The notes below the pieces were generated by a model, which was not told the origin of the DNA, made no database searches, and worked only from the letters and a program-made list of their open reading frames with translations. Below, one piece after another: positions 25,735 to 34,242 of a DNA stretch of 64,000 bases. The position numbers and the translations under genes are program-made. The stretch's first letter is position 1. The number at the start of each line of letters is the position of its first letter. The stretch is from Halorubrum aquaticum. Lineage in GTDB: Archaea; Halobacteriota; Halobacteria; Halobacteriales; Haloferacaceae. The stretch lies in contig NZ_FOPZ01000002.1 of NCBI RefSeq assembly GCF_900113615.1, forward strand, positions 209,737 through 273,736. Reading direction: 5' to 3'.

Positions 25735-26334
25735 ATGTACGTCCGCGACGCCAAGAACCGTGACGAGGCGTGGTTACTGGACGCGATCGAGCGGCTGGGG
25801 CTCGACGACGTCGCCTTCCGGTCACGGGACTACGTGATCGCGGTCGACGAGGAGACCGGCGATCGGGCCGGATTCGGGCGGCTTCGGCTCCACCGGGGCG
25901 ACGACGCGGAACGGATCGAACTCACCGGGATCGGCGTCCTTCCGGAGTGGCGGGGCCGGGGCGTCGGGGCACACGTCGTCGAGCGGCTCGTCGACACCGC
26001 GGCCGCCGAGGGGTTCGAGACGGTGTACGTGCTCACCGACCAGCCCGAGTACCTGACGCAGTTCGGCTTCGAGGAGGTCGACACCGACGACCTCCCGGCG
26101 GCGCTGTCCGACCGGCTCGAGGAGAAGCGCGAGTTCCTCGGCGGCGGCGTGGTCGGCCTCCACGCCGACGTCGACGACTTCGAGATGCCGGAGCGGCTGC
26201 GGGAGGTCTTCAAGAACGCCGACGCCGGCGGCGGGCCTGCGGACGAACCCGACGCCGATGAGTCGACCGAATCCGCCGAGGACTTCGGGATCGACCCGGA
26301 GTCGGCCACCTACAAGTACGACACCGGCCGGTGA
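25735..26334 (+). CDS. GNAT family N-acetyltransferase
   Basis: 199 residues. The acetyl-CoA pyrophosphate loop is GVLPEWRGRGVGAHVVERLV (about 64-83), matching GNAT motif A (Q/RxxGxG/A). Motif B follows as VYVLTDQPEYLTQFGFEEVD, the pattern in which a Phe-Gly-Phe reports the acceptor side. The C-terminal 40 residues are acidic linker ending YKYDTGR. Acceptor unknown. It is first in line before cdd and udp but each of those has its own TATA element, so common regulation is not certain. Confidence 0.88.
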   Translation: MYVRDAKNRDEAWLLDAIERLGLDDVAFRSRDYVIAVDEETGDRAGFGRLRLHRGDDAERIELTGIGVLPEWRGRGVGAHVVERLVDTAAAEGFETVYVLTDQPEYLTQFGFEEVDTDDLPAALSDRLEEKREFLGGGVVGLHADVDDFEMPERLREVFKNADAGGGPADEPDADESTESAEDFGIDPESATYKYDTGR

Positions 26335-26407
26335 TCGGCTCGGACCGTCCCCGACCGCTTCGAACCGCGACCCGGCCGCTTATCGGTCCGCCGGTCGAGT
26401 GAGGGGC

Positions 26408-26809
26408 ATGGACCTCATCGAGGCCGCCCGCGACGCGCTCGACGACGCCCACGTTCCGTACTCCGAGTACCGCGTCGGCGCCGCGCTCCGAACCGCCGAC
26501 GGCACGGTTTACACCGGCTGTAACATCGAGAACGCCAACTACTCCAACAGCCTCCACGCCGAGGAGGTCGCGCTCGCCGAGGCGGTGAAGAACGGCCACC
26601 GCGAGTTCGATCGGCTCGCCGTCTCCTCCGGCGTGCGCGACGGCGTCACGCCCTGTGGGATGTGCCGACAGAGCCTCGCCGAGTTCGCGAGCGACGACCT
26701 CCCCGTCGTCTGTGACGAGGGCGACGACGGGACGAGCGAGTACACCCTCGGCGAACTGCTCCCGAACACGATCAGCGAGGGAACGCTCGACGACGCGCGG
26801 ACGCCGTGA
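26408..26809 (+). CDS. cdd: Cytidine deaminase
   Basis: 133 residues, the size of the small tetrameric cytidine deaminases. Hydrolyses cytidine and deoxycytidine to uridine and deoxyuridine with ammonia release. The start reads MDLIEAARDALDDAHVPYSE with the family VPYSxYxVGAA; substrate-binding CNIENANYSN; the zinc site is LHAEEVAL (Cys/His ligand and proton-shuttle Glu) and TPCGMCRQ. All key residues are present. A CTTATC box 27 nt upstream gives its own promoter. It feeds uridine to the next gene's product. Confidence 0.96.
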   Translation: MDLIEAARDALDDAHVPYSEYRVGAALRTADGTVYTGCNIENANYSNSLHAEEVALAEAVKNGHREFDRLAVSSGVRDGVTPCGMCRQSLAEFASDDLPVVCDEGDDGTSEYTLGELLPNTISEGTLDDARTP

Positions 26810-26879
26810 ACGCGGAGCCGTCAGCCGCTCTCGGACCGAGGCGGAACTACTTTTAAACGCCTCGTCGAAGGTCGGGGAC

Positions 26880-27722
26880 ATGACCGACGAGCGTGACGCG
26901 GAAGCCGCCGGCGACAGCGAGGATCCGAACGACGAGGTCCAGTACCACCTCGAGGTCGGCGCGGGCGACGTCGCCGACGCCGTGCTGCTCCCCGGAAACC
27001 CCGAGCGGGTCGACAAGATCACCTCCCTGTGGGACGACCACGAGGAGGTCGCCTCCCACCGCGAGTACCGCACCGCGACCGGGACCTACGACGGGGCGCC
27101 GATCTCCGTCACCTCCACCGGCATCGGGTCCCCTTCCGCGGCCATCGCCGTCGAGGAACTGACGCGCGTCGGCGTCGACACGTTCGTCCGGGTCGGCTCC
27201 TGCGGCGCCATCCAGCCGGGCATGGACGTCGGCGACCTGGTGATCACGACCGGCGCGGTCCGCCAGGAGGGGACGAGCGACGAGTACGTCCGCGAGGACT
27301 ACCCGGCGACCGCGGACGGCGAGGTCGTCTCCGCGCTCGTCGCCGCCGCCGAACGGCTCGGCTACGACTACCACGCCGGGATCACGATGAGTGCCGACTC
27401 GTTTTACGCCGGACAGGGCCGTCCGGGGTTCGAGGGGTTCGAGGCGGCCGGCTCCGACGAACTGGTCGCGGCGCTCCGGGACGCGAACGTGAAGAACATC
27501 GAGATGGAGGCGTCGGCGATCCTCACGATCGCGAACGTGTACGGCCTGCGCGCGGGCGCGGTCTGTTCGGTGTACGCGAACCGCGTCACCGGCGAGTTCC
27601 GGACCGAGGGCGAGTCGCGGGCAGCCGAGACCGCGAGCCTCGCCGTGAAGCTGCTCGCGCGCATGGACGAGATCAAACGGGAGGCCGGCGTCGATCGCTG
27701 GCACGCCGGGCTCTCGATCTGA
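26880..27722 (+). CDS. udp: Uridine phosphorylase-type nucleoside phosphorylase
   Basis: 280 residues, about 25 longer than the enteric enzyme because of an acidic N-terminal lead. Cleaves uridine (or purine nucleosides) with phosphate to base and ribose-1-phosphate. LLPGNPERVDKI is the phosphate-binding PGxPxR element, GSCGAIQPGMDVGDLVI is the PNP/UDP family signature and NIEMEASAIL with Glu-Met-Glu binds the ribose. Substrate class cannot be fixed between uridine and purines, but cdd upstream favours uridine. A TTTTAAAC box about 27 nt before the ATG gives it its own promoter. Confidence 0.93.
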   Translation: MTDERDAEAAGDSEDPNDEVQYHLEVGAGDVADAVLLPGNPERVDKITSLWDDHEEVASHREYRTATGTYDGAPISVTSTGIGSPSAAIAVEELTRVGVDTFVRVGSCGAIQPGMDVGDLVITTGAVRQEGTSDEYVREDYPATADGEVVSALVAAAERLGYDYHAGITMSADSFYAGQGRPGFEGFEAAGSDELVAALRDANVKNIEMEASAILTIANVYGLRAGAVCSVYANRVTGEFRTEGESRAAETASLAVKLLARMDEIKREAGVDRWHAGLSI

Positions 27723-27848
27723 GCGGGCGGCGGAGCGGACGCGTCGACGATCCCGCGGCGGCTCCACGCGAGAGCGGCTCCAAACGTGTCGGCTCCGTGT
27801 GAGTGCGGTTCCAAAGCGTCTTTACCCGCGGACCGCGGATCGGCACCC

Positions 27849-29030
27849 ATGACAACTCAGGTCGTCGTCGTCGGCTCCGGCTACGCCGGTGCCGGGGCAG
27901 TGAAGGCGTTCGAAGACGAGGTCGGCGAGGGCGAGGCGGAGCTCACCTGGATCTCGGAACACGACTACCACCTCGTGTTACACGAGGTCCACCGCGCGAT
28001 CCGGAACCCCGCCGTCGAGGACAGCATCACCATCCCCGTCGGCGAGATCATGTCCGAGGACGGCGAGTTCCTCAAGGATCGCGTCGTCGACGTCGACACC
28101 GACGAGCAGGTGGTCGAGACCGACGGCGAGGAGACCGTCGAGTACGACTACCTGCTTCTGGCGATCGGCTCCACGACCGCCTTCTTCGGCATCGACGGCC
28201 TGAAGGAACACGCCCATCAGCTCAAGAGCCTCGACGACGCTCGGGCGATCCACGAGGACGTCCGCGAGGCGGCCGGGAACGCGACCCGGTCGGAGCCCGC
28301 CACCGTCATCGTCGGCGGCGCGGGCCTCTCGGGGATCCAGACCGCCGGCGAGATCGCGGAGTACCGCGACAAGCACCGCGCCCCCATAGACGTCAAGCTC
28401 GTCGAGGGGCTCGACGAGGTCTTCCCCGGCAACGACCCGCAGGTCCAGGGCGCGCTCCGCCAGCGGCTCGAGGACGCCGACGTGGAGATCCTCACCGGCG
28501 ACTTCATCTCGAAGGCCGACGAGGACGCGGTGTACCTCGGCGGCGGCGACGACGAGGAGCCCGAGGAACTGGCCTACGACGTGTTGATCTGGACCGGCGG
28601 GATCACCGGCCAGGAGGAGCTCGACGCGGTCGAGATCGAGAAGGACGACCGCTCGAACCGCGTGTTCGCGGAGTCCGACTTCACCACGAGCGACGACCGC
28701 GTGTTCGCCATCGGCGACACCGCCCTGATCGACCAGGGCGGCGACGACGTCGCGCCGCCGACCGCGCAGGCCGCCTGGCAGGCCGCGGAGATCGCCGGCG
28801 AGAACCTCGCTCGGGCCGCCCGCGGCGCGCCGCTCCAGTCGTGGCAACACGAGGACAAGGGGACCGTGGTCTCCGTCGGTGAGGAGGCGGTCGCTCACGA
28901 CGTGGTCGGGATGCCGATCAAGACGTTCGGCGGCACCCCGGCGAAGCTCCTGAAGAAGGCGATCGCCTCGCGCTGGATCGCGAAGGTCTCCTCGACCGGA
29001 CGCGGCGTGAGCGCGTTCGGCGACATGTAA
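27849..29030 (+). CDS. NAD(P)/FAD-dependent oxidoreductase, type II NADH dehydrogenase-like
   Basis: 393 residues. VVVVGSGYAGAGAVKAFED (residues 5-23) is the FAD-binding GxGxxG element. LLLAIGSTTAFFGIDGL marks the end of the first Rossmann half, VIVGGAGLSGIQTAGEIAEY is the NAD(P)-binding motif around 153-172 and VFAIGDTALIDQGG is the FAD-ribityl GD motif. The last 45 residues are a Lys-rich amphipathic segment without a strong membrane helix, a typical NDH-2 membrane-surface association. It would pass electrons from NADH to menaquinone without proton pumping; sulfide-quinone reductase is a relative but its cysteines are missing. TTTACC box about 27 nt upstream. Confidence 0.88.
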   Translation: MTTQVVVVGSGYAGAGAVKAFEDEVGEGEAELTWISEHDYHLVLHEVHRAIRNPAVEDSITIPVGEIMSEDGEFLKDRVVDVDTDEQVVETDGEETVEYDYLLLAIGSTTAFFGIDGLKEHAHQLKSLDDARAIHEDVREAAGNATRSEPATVIVGGAGLSGIQTAGEIAEYRDKHRAPIDVKLVEGLDEVFPGNDPQVQGALRQRLEDADVEILTGDFISKADEDAVYLGGGDDEEPEELAYDVLIWTGGITGQEELDAVEIEKDDRSNRVFAESDFTTSDDRVFAIGDTALIDQGGDDVAPPTAQAAWQAAEIAGENLARAARGAPLQSWQHEDKGTVVSVGEEAVAHDVVGMPIKTFGGTPAKLLKKAIASRWIAKVSSTGRGVSAFGDM

Positions 29031-29174
29031 GACCACCTTTTTCTCGTCGGGTTCCCGGCGCTCACTGCGTTCACTTCGAGAACCCCTCCTCGAAAAACCT
29101 GGAGGGAAAAAGCCGACTCCGCCGTCTTCGACGGCTCCGTCGGTGAACCGCTCGCTTCGCTCGTGGATGCTCAC
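29031..29174. terminator. Oligo-T terminator and GC-rich hairpin spacer
   Basis: CACCTTTTTCTC at about 29034-29044, right after the preceding stop codon, is a T-run of the kind that ends archaeal transcripts. The rest to 29174 is GC-rich palindromic spacer with no gene. Confidence 0.45.
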
Positions 29175-29529
29175 TACAGTCGAAGTAATGACCGATTCGG
29201 TGGCGCGCCTCCGAGTGCCCCGGAGGGGCGCGAGGAGCCCGCGAGGGATGCGGTGAGCACTCGGAGAGTGCGAACCGCGAGGCTGGGGAGGCGTGAGGTG
29301 CGGTGCGGTCGTGGTACGGGGAGGGATTCAAAGGGGCAGTCGTGAGGACGCCGCACGCGACGTAAGGACCGCAGGGAGCGAACACAGTGAGCGACCGAGG
29401 ACCACAGCGAGCGTGCGGCGTCCTCACGACTGGGGCTTTGGCGGTGTTCACCGCGCCAGCAACGATCCCATTCCTATCAGCCCGGTCCCCATCGAAACAA
29501 CCGTCCTACAAGCACTATTCAGCGACCGG
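29175..29529 (+). repeat. Dispersed structured element, copy 1
   Basis: 355-bp element homologous to 54710-55089 on the other strand. In order: a hairpin at 29215-29231 (GTGCCCC, GGA loop, GGGGCGC) bracketed by CTCCGA and GAGGAG; a two-part hairpin at 29250-29278 made of GCGGT/ACCGC, a GA/GA internal loop and GCACTC/GAGTGC with a GGA loop; a block GGCTGGGGAGGCGTGAGGTG identical in both copies; a perfect 22-bp stem pairing 29337-29358 with 29411-29432; and an open-frame tail at 29461-29529. Stem sequences differ from copy 2 yet keep pairing. No transposase or target-site duplication is visible. Confidence 0.85.
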
Positions 29530-29745
29530 CAGTTTCACTCGATGCCGCGTCTGAAAACGGGACCCCGCAGGAACCAGATCCTCGATCCTCCACTCATCGA
29601 CGCCGAGCCGCGTCGCTCTCGGATAGCGAGCACGAAAACGAATTCACGACCATCCGTGTCGGTCGCACCCCTCAGTGGCTCCTCCCGCTGTGTCAGTGCG
29701 CGGCTTCTCCCGCGGGCGCGTGCATGTCGTCGATCCGGAGGATGA
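29293..29745 (+). CDS. Possible small protein of the dispersed element, copy 1
   Basis: GTG-initiated frame. It aligns without a length change over 46 residues, up to the shared DWGFGG, with the frame of copy 2 (54662-54961), and both then share NDPIPISP(V/I)PIETTVLQ with ALFSDR. In the 69-nt tail five bases differ and four are synonymous third positions, a coding signature. After ALFSDR the copies diverge, so the last 70 codons here, which run antisense into the end of the regulator gene, may not be real. The Arg/Ser-rich middle is probably a by-product of the hairpin DNA. Treat as hypothesis. Confidence 0.3.
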   Translation: MRCGAVVVRGGIQRGSREDAARDVRTAGSEHSERPRTTASVRRPHDWGFGGVHRASNDPIPISPVPIETTVLQALFSDRQFHSMPRLKTGPRRNQILDPPLIDAEPRRSRIASTKTNSRPSVSVAPLSGSSRCVSARLLPRARACRRSGG

Positions 29746-30226
29746 GGACGTTCGCGGTGTCGTCTTTCCCGTCGACGGTGCCGTCGATGAGCAGCTTCGA
29801 GAGGGGCGTGGGACCGACCGTCACGGAGTCGCCCTCGTGGAAGTCACGTACCGACCCCTGGACGTGGATCTCCGCTCGGCAGAGTTCGGGGTGGTGGACG
29901 CTCGAGAGGTCGATGCCGTCGACGTTCACGCCCTCGACGGTCTCGCCCTCGTGTTTGATCGGGACGTGTGCGGGCTCGTCCATCCGCTGGATGTCGAGCG
30001 CCTCGTAGGCGTTCGACGTGGGCTTGTACCCGCCCTTCGGGCCGGGAACGCCCTCGACGAGCTGGAGCGCCTTCAGGCTCTGCATCTGGTTCCGGATGGT
30101 CCCCGGGTTCCGGTCGACCTCCTCGGCGATCGCTTCCCCCTTGACGGCGTCCTCCTCCTCACCGTAGAGGTTGATGAGCGCCGAGAGGATGCTTTTCTGG
30201 CTCGACGTGAGTTCGATCGATGACAT
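29693..30226 (-). CDS. Winged helix-turn-helix transcriptional regulator
   Basis: 177 residues from MSSIELTSSQKSILSALINL; 15 open codons upstream are rejected because they reach the TATA-like box. The wHTH covers residues 8-75 with KGEAIAEEVDRNPGTIRNQM as the recognition region and GVPGPKGGYKPTSNAYEALD as the wing. The C-terminal half (90-177) is a beta-rich domain with CRAEIHVQGSVRDFHEGDSV and LSKLLIDGTVDGKDDTANVL, perhaps a small-molecule or protein-binding module. It resembles Rrf2/MarR-like haloarchaeal regulators. Target genes cannot be told; it is convergent with the element described before it. Confidence 0.85.
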   Translation of the reverse strand: MSSIELTSSQKSILSALINLYGEEEDAVKGEAIAEEVDRNPGTIRNQMQSLKALQLVEGVPGPKGGYKPTSNAYEALDIQRMDEPAHVPIKHEGETVEGVNVDGIDLSSVHHPELCRAEIHVQGSVRDFHEGDSVTVGPTPLSKLLIDGTVDGKDDTANVLILRIDDMHAPAGEAAH

Positions 30227-30266
30227 GGATCCGAGTACATGGCGGCCCCGCATAAAGGCGATGGAA

Positions 30267-30278
30267 GTCACTTATAAA
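30267..30278 (-). promoter_or_regulatory. Regulator promoter, TATA-like
   Basis: Minus-strand CGTTTATAAGTG (TTTATAAG) lies 40-50 nt before the ATG at 30226, implying a leader of about 20 nt. Confidence 0.5.
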
Positions 30279-30321
30279 CGGATCGACCGTGGCGGACCAC
30301 GACCCTCGCGTTCGCCGTCGT

Positions 30322-30588
30322 TCACCGGTAGAGCTGCCGGTACCGCAGATACGCCGCGGGACTCGCGAGCACGACGAGGAGCCCGACCCCGGCGAGAACG
30401 AGTCCGACGTCGCCGAGGAGAACCAACAGTCCGAACCCGACGAATGCGATCACCGACCCCGTGAACGCGACGGCGATCATCGCTCCGGCCGGGCCGATCT
30501 CCTCCGGATCGACCGGCCCCGGCTCGCGGCCGCCTCCGTCGGCGTCGTTCCCGTCCGCGTCGTTCTCCCCCGCGTCGTTTCCTCCCAT
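30322..30588 (-). CDS. Small two-helix membrane protein
   Basis: 88 residues. The first 35 are a soluble Gly/Asn/Asp-rich tail ending PVDPEEIGPAG, followed by two hydrophobic segments (about 36-58 and 60-78: AMIAVAFTGSVIAFVGFGLL and a Leu/Val-rich second) and a short basic end YLRYRQLYR. The topology with acidic tail and basic end suggests two passes. No family recognised. It sits between the regulator and the arginase gene, divergent from the latter. Confidence 0.75.
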   Translation of the reverse strand: MGGNDAGENDADGNDADGGGREPGPVDPEEIGPAGAMIAVAFTGSVIAFVGFGLLVLLGDVGLVLAGVGLLVVLASPAAYLRYRQLYR

Positions 30589-30650
30589 GTGCGTTCGTTC
30601 GGCGTCGACGACGAAACCGTGACGGATCCGGCGCTTCGCGAACCCACACC

Positions 30651-30656
30651 TTTCAA
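30651..30656 (+). promoter_or_regulatory. TATA-like promoter of the arginase gene
   Basis: CTTTCAA-type element about 28 nt before the ATG at 30681. It favours that ATG over the in-frame codon at 30660. Confidence 0.4.
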
Positions 30657-30680
30657 GCGGTGGGGAGTCCCCCTACCGGT

Positions 30681-31586
30681 ATGACGAGAGTCAGAATCAT
30701 CGGCGCGCCGACCGACTACGGAGCCAACCGACGCGGGGTCGACATGGGCCCGTCGGCGATCCGCTACGGCGGGTTGGCCGACGAGCTGGCGAACGCGGGG
30801 GTCGACGTCGTCGACGCGGGGGACCTTCCCGTCCCCCGCGCCGAGGAGCGGGACCCGGACACCGACGCGCCGGCGGAGGGCGACGCGAAGTTCCTCCACG
30901 AGGTCGCCGACGTCTGCCGGCGGCTCGCCGACGAGGTGGACGGGACCCTCGCGGAGGGGGCGGTCCCGCTGGCGCTCGGCGGCGACCACTCGATCGCGAT
31001 CGGGTCGCTCGTGGGCGCCGCCCGCAACGCCGACGTCGGCGCGGTGTGGTTCGACGCCCACGCCGACCTCAACACCCCCTCGACGACGCCCTCGGGCAAC
31101 GTCCACGGGATGCCGCTCGCGGCGGCGCTCGGGATCGGCGAGTTCGCGGACACCGAGTGGGCGAACGCGTCGGGACTCGACCCGGAGAACGTCGCGCTCG
31201 TCGGGCTTCGGTCGGTCGACGGCGCCGAGGTCGAGCTGTTGCGCGAACACGGATTCACCGCCTACACGATGTCGGACATCGACGAGCGGGGGATCACGGA
31301 CGTGACCGAGGACGCGCTCGCGGCCGCCTCGGCGGGCGTCGACGGCGTCCACGTCAGCCTCGACCTCGACTGGCTCGACCCCAAGGAGGCGCCGGGCGTA
31401 GGGACGCCGGTTCGCGGCGGGGTCACCTACCGCGAGGCCCACAGCGCGATGGAGATCGTCGACGACGCGGACTGTCTCCGGTCGATGGAGCTCGTCGAGG
31501 TGAACCCGACGCTCGACCAGCACAACGAGACGGCGGAGCTCGCGACGGAACTGGCCGCCAGCGCCTTCGGCAAGCGCGTGATCTAG
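30681..31586 (+). CDS. rocF: Arginase
   Basis: 301 residues, ureohydrolase splitting arginine to ornithine and urea. The manganese sites are [11 protein letters not shown] (about 112-122), [19 protein letters not shown] (about 136-154) and [18 protein letters not shown] (about 229-246). The loop [13 protein letters not shown] is the arginase form, while agmatinases have DxYxGxxxxHG, so arginase is preferred. The C-terminal [16 protein letters not shown] is the family end. All metal ligands are present. No other arginine-degradation gene is adjacent. Confidence 0.92.
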   Translation: MTRVRIIGAPTDYGANRRGVDMGPSAIRYGGLADELANAGVDVVDAGDLPVPRAEERDPDTDAPAEGDAKFLHEVADVCRRLADEVDGTLAEGAVPLALGGDHSIAIGSLVGAARNADVGAVWFDAHADLNTPSTTPSGNVHGMPLAAALGIGEFADTEWANASGLDPENVALVGLRSVDGAEVELLREHGFTAYTMSDIDERGITDVTEDALAAASAGVDGVHVSLDLDWLDPKEAPGVGTPVRGGVTYREAHSAMEIVDDADCLRSMELVEVNPTLDQHNETAELATELAASAFGKRVI

Positions 31587-31669
31587 GCGACGGCCCCGCG
31601 GATCGTTTCGAGGTTCCGAAACGATCCGATCCATCACGATTATGTGTGTGACTCGGTGACAGGGAGACC

Positions 31670-32755
31670 ATGGACACGAGCCGTCTCACCGGGGCGCTCG
31701 TCATCAGCTTCACCGGCGTGGGGCTGGCGGCGATCGCGGTCCGCGGGTTCACGACCGGCACGACAGGGGTCGTCGACGCGGTCGTCACGGGCGTGACGCT
31801 CCTCTTCGGCGTCGCCTTCACGCTCACCGGACCGATCGGGTACCGCGCCGACGTCGAGTCGCGACACCTGCTCCGGATCGCCGGGTGGAACGCGCTCGGC
31901 GTCGTCGCGACGAGTGCCGTTCTGGTGTTGGTGTACTCCTTCCAGGTCGCGGGCGGCGGGAACGTGGTGGAGCCGCTCGTCTCCGGGGCCATCGTCGTGG
32001 CCGTCAGCGCGTTCGCGCACGTCCTGATCGGCTTCAACGACGTGCGGCGGATCCGCGCCCGGCGACTCGTGAAACAGCGCCAGAAGGCGGCCGTGATGAA
32101 CCGGTTCGTTCGTCACGACCTGCGACACGCCGCCCAGCTCCTGATCGGCTACGGCGAACAGCTCTCGGCGGACGGCGGAGACGAGGCGGGCGACGAACGT
32201 GGACCGGACCACGGACTCGACCTCGGTCGGCGGATCACGGAGATCGGATCGGACCTCGGGAACACGCAGTCGCAGATCCGCGTCTTCGACGACCTCCTCG
32301 AGGGCGAGAACGACCGGCGACCGGTCGACCTCGCGACGGTCGTCGACGACGAGCGCGCCGAGTGGGAGGAGGAGTACCCCGACGGAACCCTCGAGACGGA
32401 CATCGATCCGACCTGTACCGCGAGGGCGGGTGAGCACCTCGACACGGCCCTCGGTGAACTGATCGACAACGCCTTCCGGTACGGCGGGGACCCGCCGAGC
32501 GTCACCCTCCGCGGAACCCGGACCGACGGCGCGGTTCGAGTGGAGATCCTCGACGACGGCGACGGGTTCCCCGACGACGAGATGGCGCTCATCAACGAGG
32601 ACCGGACGGAGACGCAGCTCCAACACAGCAGCGGGCTCGGGCTGTGGCTCGCCAAGTGGGTGATCGAACACTACGACGGGAGCCTCTCGATCGGGGACCG
32701 GTCCGACGGGAAGGGCGGCGTCGTCACGGTGCGGTTGCCCGCGGCCGACGGGTAG
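31670..32755 (+). CDS. Membrane sensor histidine kinase
   Basis: 361 residues. Four hydrophobic segments occupy residues 5-125. The H-box is FVRHDLRHAAQLLIGYGEQL with the likely phosphoacceptor His in RHDLR. Catalytic motifs are ELIDNAFRYGG (N box), LDDGDGFPDDEM (G1) and SSGLGLWLAKWVIEHYDG (G2). It lacks a PAS domain, unlike the first kinase. No response regulator is next to it; many haloarchaeal kinases are orphans. GATTATGTG box about 29 nt upstream of the ATG. Confidence 0.9.
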   Translation: MDTSRLTGALVISFTGVGLAAIAVRGFTTGTTGVVDAVVTGVTLLFGVAFTLTGPIGYRADVESRHLLRIAGWNALGVVATSAVLVLVYSFQVAGGGNVVEPLVSGAIVVAVSAFAHVLIGFNDVRRIRARRLVKQRQKAAVMNRFVRHDLRHAAQLLIGYGEQLSADGGDEAGDERGPDHGLDLGRRITEIGSDLGNTQSQIRVFDDLLEGENDRRPVDLATVVDDERAEWEEEYPDGTLETDIDPTCTARAGEHLDTALGELIDNAFRYGGDPPSVTLRGTRTDGAVRVEILDDGDGFPDDEMALINEDRTETQLQHSSGLGLWLAKWVIEHYDGSLSIGDRSDGKGGVVTVRLPAADG

Positions 32756-32779
32756 GCGGTCGTTCGGGTCCCGATCAGG

Positions 32780-34117
32780 TCACTCCGTTCGGTCGACCGT
32801 CGCGCCGAGGTCCGCCATCGTCTCGAAGAAGGTCGGGAACGAGACGTCCACGTGTTCGCCCCCGCGGATCGTCGTCGTCCCCTCGGCGGCGAGCGCGGCG
32901 ACCGCGAGCGCCATCACGATCCGGTGGTCCGCCCGGCCGTCGACGGTCGCGCCGCGGAGGTCGCTCTCCGAGCCGTGGACCGTGAGGACGTCGGGCTCCT
33001 CGGTGGTCTCCGCGCCGAGCCGCTCCAGCTCCTCGGCCATCGCGGCCACCCGGTCGGTCTCCTTGTAGCGGACGTGCTCGCAGTTGGTGATCCGCGTGTC
33101 GCCGTCAGCGACCGCCCCGAGCGTCGCGATCGTCGGGAGCAGGTCCGGCGTGTCGCCGACGTCGACCTCGACGCCCGAGAGCGTGGAGCGCTTGACCGTG
33201 ATGACGCCCGCCTCGCGGTCCCAGTCGATCGCCGCGCCCATCCGGTCCGCGACATCGACGATGGCGGCGTCCCCCTGCGCGCTCGGTCGCGCCCCCTCGA
33301 TCCGGACGGCGCCGTCGGGATCGGCCGCGACCGCCCCCGCGGCGACGAGGTACGAGATCGACGAGAAGTCCCCCGGAACCGCGTACCGGCCGTCCTCGGG
33401 GGCGTAGGTCTGTCCGCCGGGGACGACGAAGCCCTCGGCGCCGTCGGCGGTCTCGCTGCCGACGGGTTCGGCGTCGATCCCGAAGTCGGCCAGCAGTTCG
33501 AGCGTGATGTCGACGTAGGGGGCGGACTTGAGTTCCGTCGTCAGCGACACCTCGATCCCGTCGCCGGTGACCGCGCCGGCCATCAGCAGGGCGGTGACGT
33601 ACTGCGAGGAGACGTCGCCGGGGATCGCCACCTCGCCGCCCGAGAGCGGCCCGAAGACGACGAGAGGGGCCTGCCCGTTGCCGCGGGTCGATTCGGCGCG
33701 AACGCCGAGATCGTCGAGCGCCTCGAGCAGCGGCCCCTGCGGGCGCGATCTGAGCGACGAGTCGCCGGTGAGGACGGTGCCACCGTCGGCGAGCGCGGCG
33801 GTCCCGGTCACGAGGCGGGTCGTCGTCCCCGAGTTCCCGCAGTCGATGACGTCGTCTGGGACCGCGGGCCGGCCGTCGAAGCCGTCGACGTCGAGCGCGT
33901 CCTGGTCGGACTCCCACTCGTCGGGTACGGGCTCGACGGAGCCGCCGAAGGCGGTCACGGCGCGGGCGGTCGCGCGCGTGTCCGCGGAGACGAGCGGGGA
34001 GGCCACCGTCGCGCCGGCGCTGTACCCCGCCGCGAGCAGCGCCCGGTGGGTGTAGCTCTTCGAGGGCGGTGCGCGGGCCGTTCCTCCGACCGCGGATCGA
34101 GTGACGTGAACGTCCAT
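32780..34117 (-). CDS. aroA: 3-phosphoshikimate 1-carboxyvinyltransferase (EPSP synthase)
   Basis: 445 residues, sixth step of the shikimate pathway: shikimate-3-phosphate plus PEP gives EPSP. The start has [20 protein letters not shown] (catalytic Lys and Ser for substrate phosphate). [11 protein letters not shown] is the PEP-binding loop, [12 protein letters not shown] is typical, and the second domain holds [20 protein letters not shown] and [17 protein letters not shown]. Full length and intact motifs. Convergent with the kinase, divergent from the membrane hydrolase gene with a 125-nt intergenic region containing a minus-strand CTTACC box 27 nt upstream. Confidence 0.96.
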   Translation of the reverse strand: MDVHVTRSAVGGTARAPPSKSYTHRALLAAGYSAGATVASPLVSADTRATARAVTAFGGSVEPVPDEWESDQDALDVDGFDGRPAVPDDVIDCGNSGTTTRLVTGTAALADGGTVLTGDSSLRSRPQGPLLEALDDLGVRAESTRGNGQAPLVVFGPLSGGEVAIPGDVSSQYVTALLMAGAVTGDGIEVSLTTELKSAPYVDITLELLADFGIDAEPVGSETADGAEGFVVPGGQTYAPEDGRYAVPGDFSSISYLVAAGAVAADPDGAVRIEGARPSAQGDAAIVDVADRMGAAIDWDREAGVITVKRSTLSGVEVDVGDTPDLLPTIATLGAVADGDTRITNCEHVRYKETDRVAAMAEELERLGAETTEEPDVLTVHGSESDLRGATVDGRADHRIVMALAVAALAAEGTTTIRGGEHVDVSFPTFFETMADLGATVDRTE

Positions 34118-34242
34118 ACCGTCCCCTGTCGCGCGCGTCGGTAAGTGGGTACCGGATGAGACACGCTCGCACGACGGCGTGTGGATGGGTCACACCGAAC
34201 CTGCGAGCCGTTTATCTCCCTCGCGGTCGTATTCCCGCCGAC

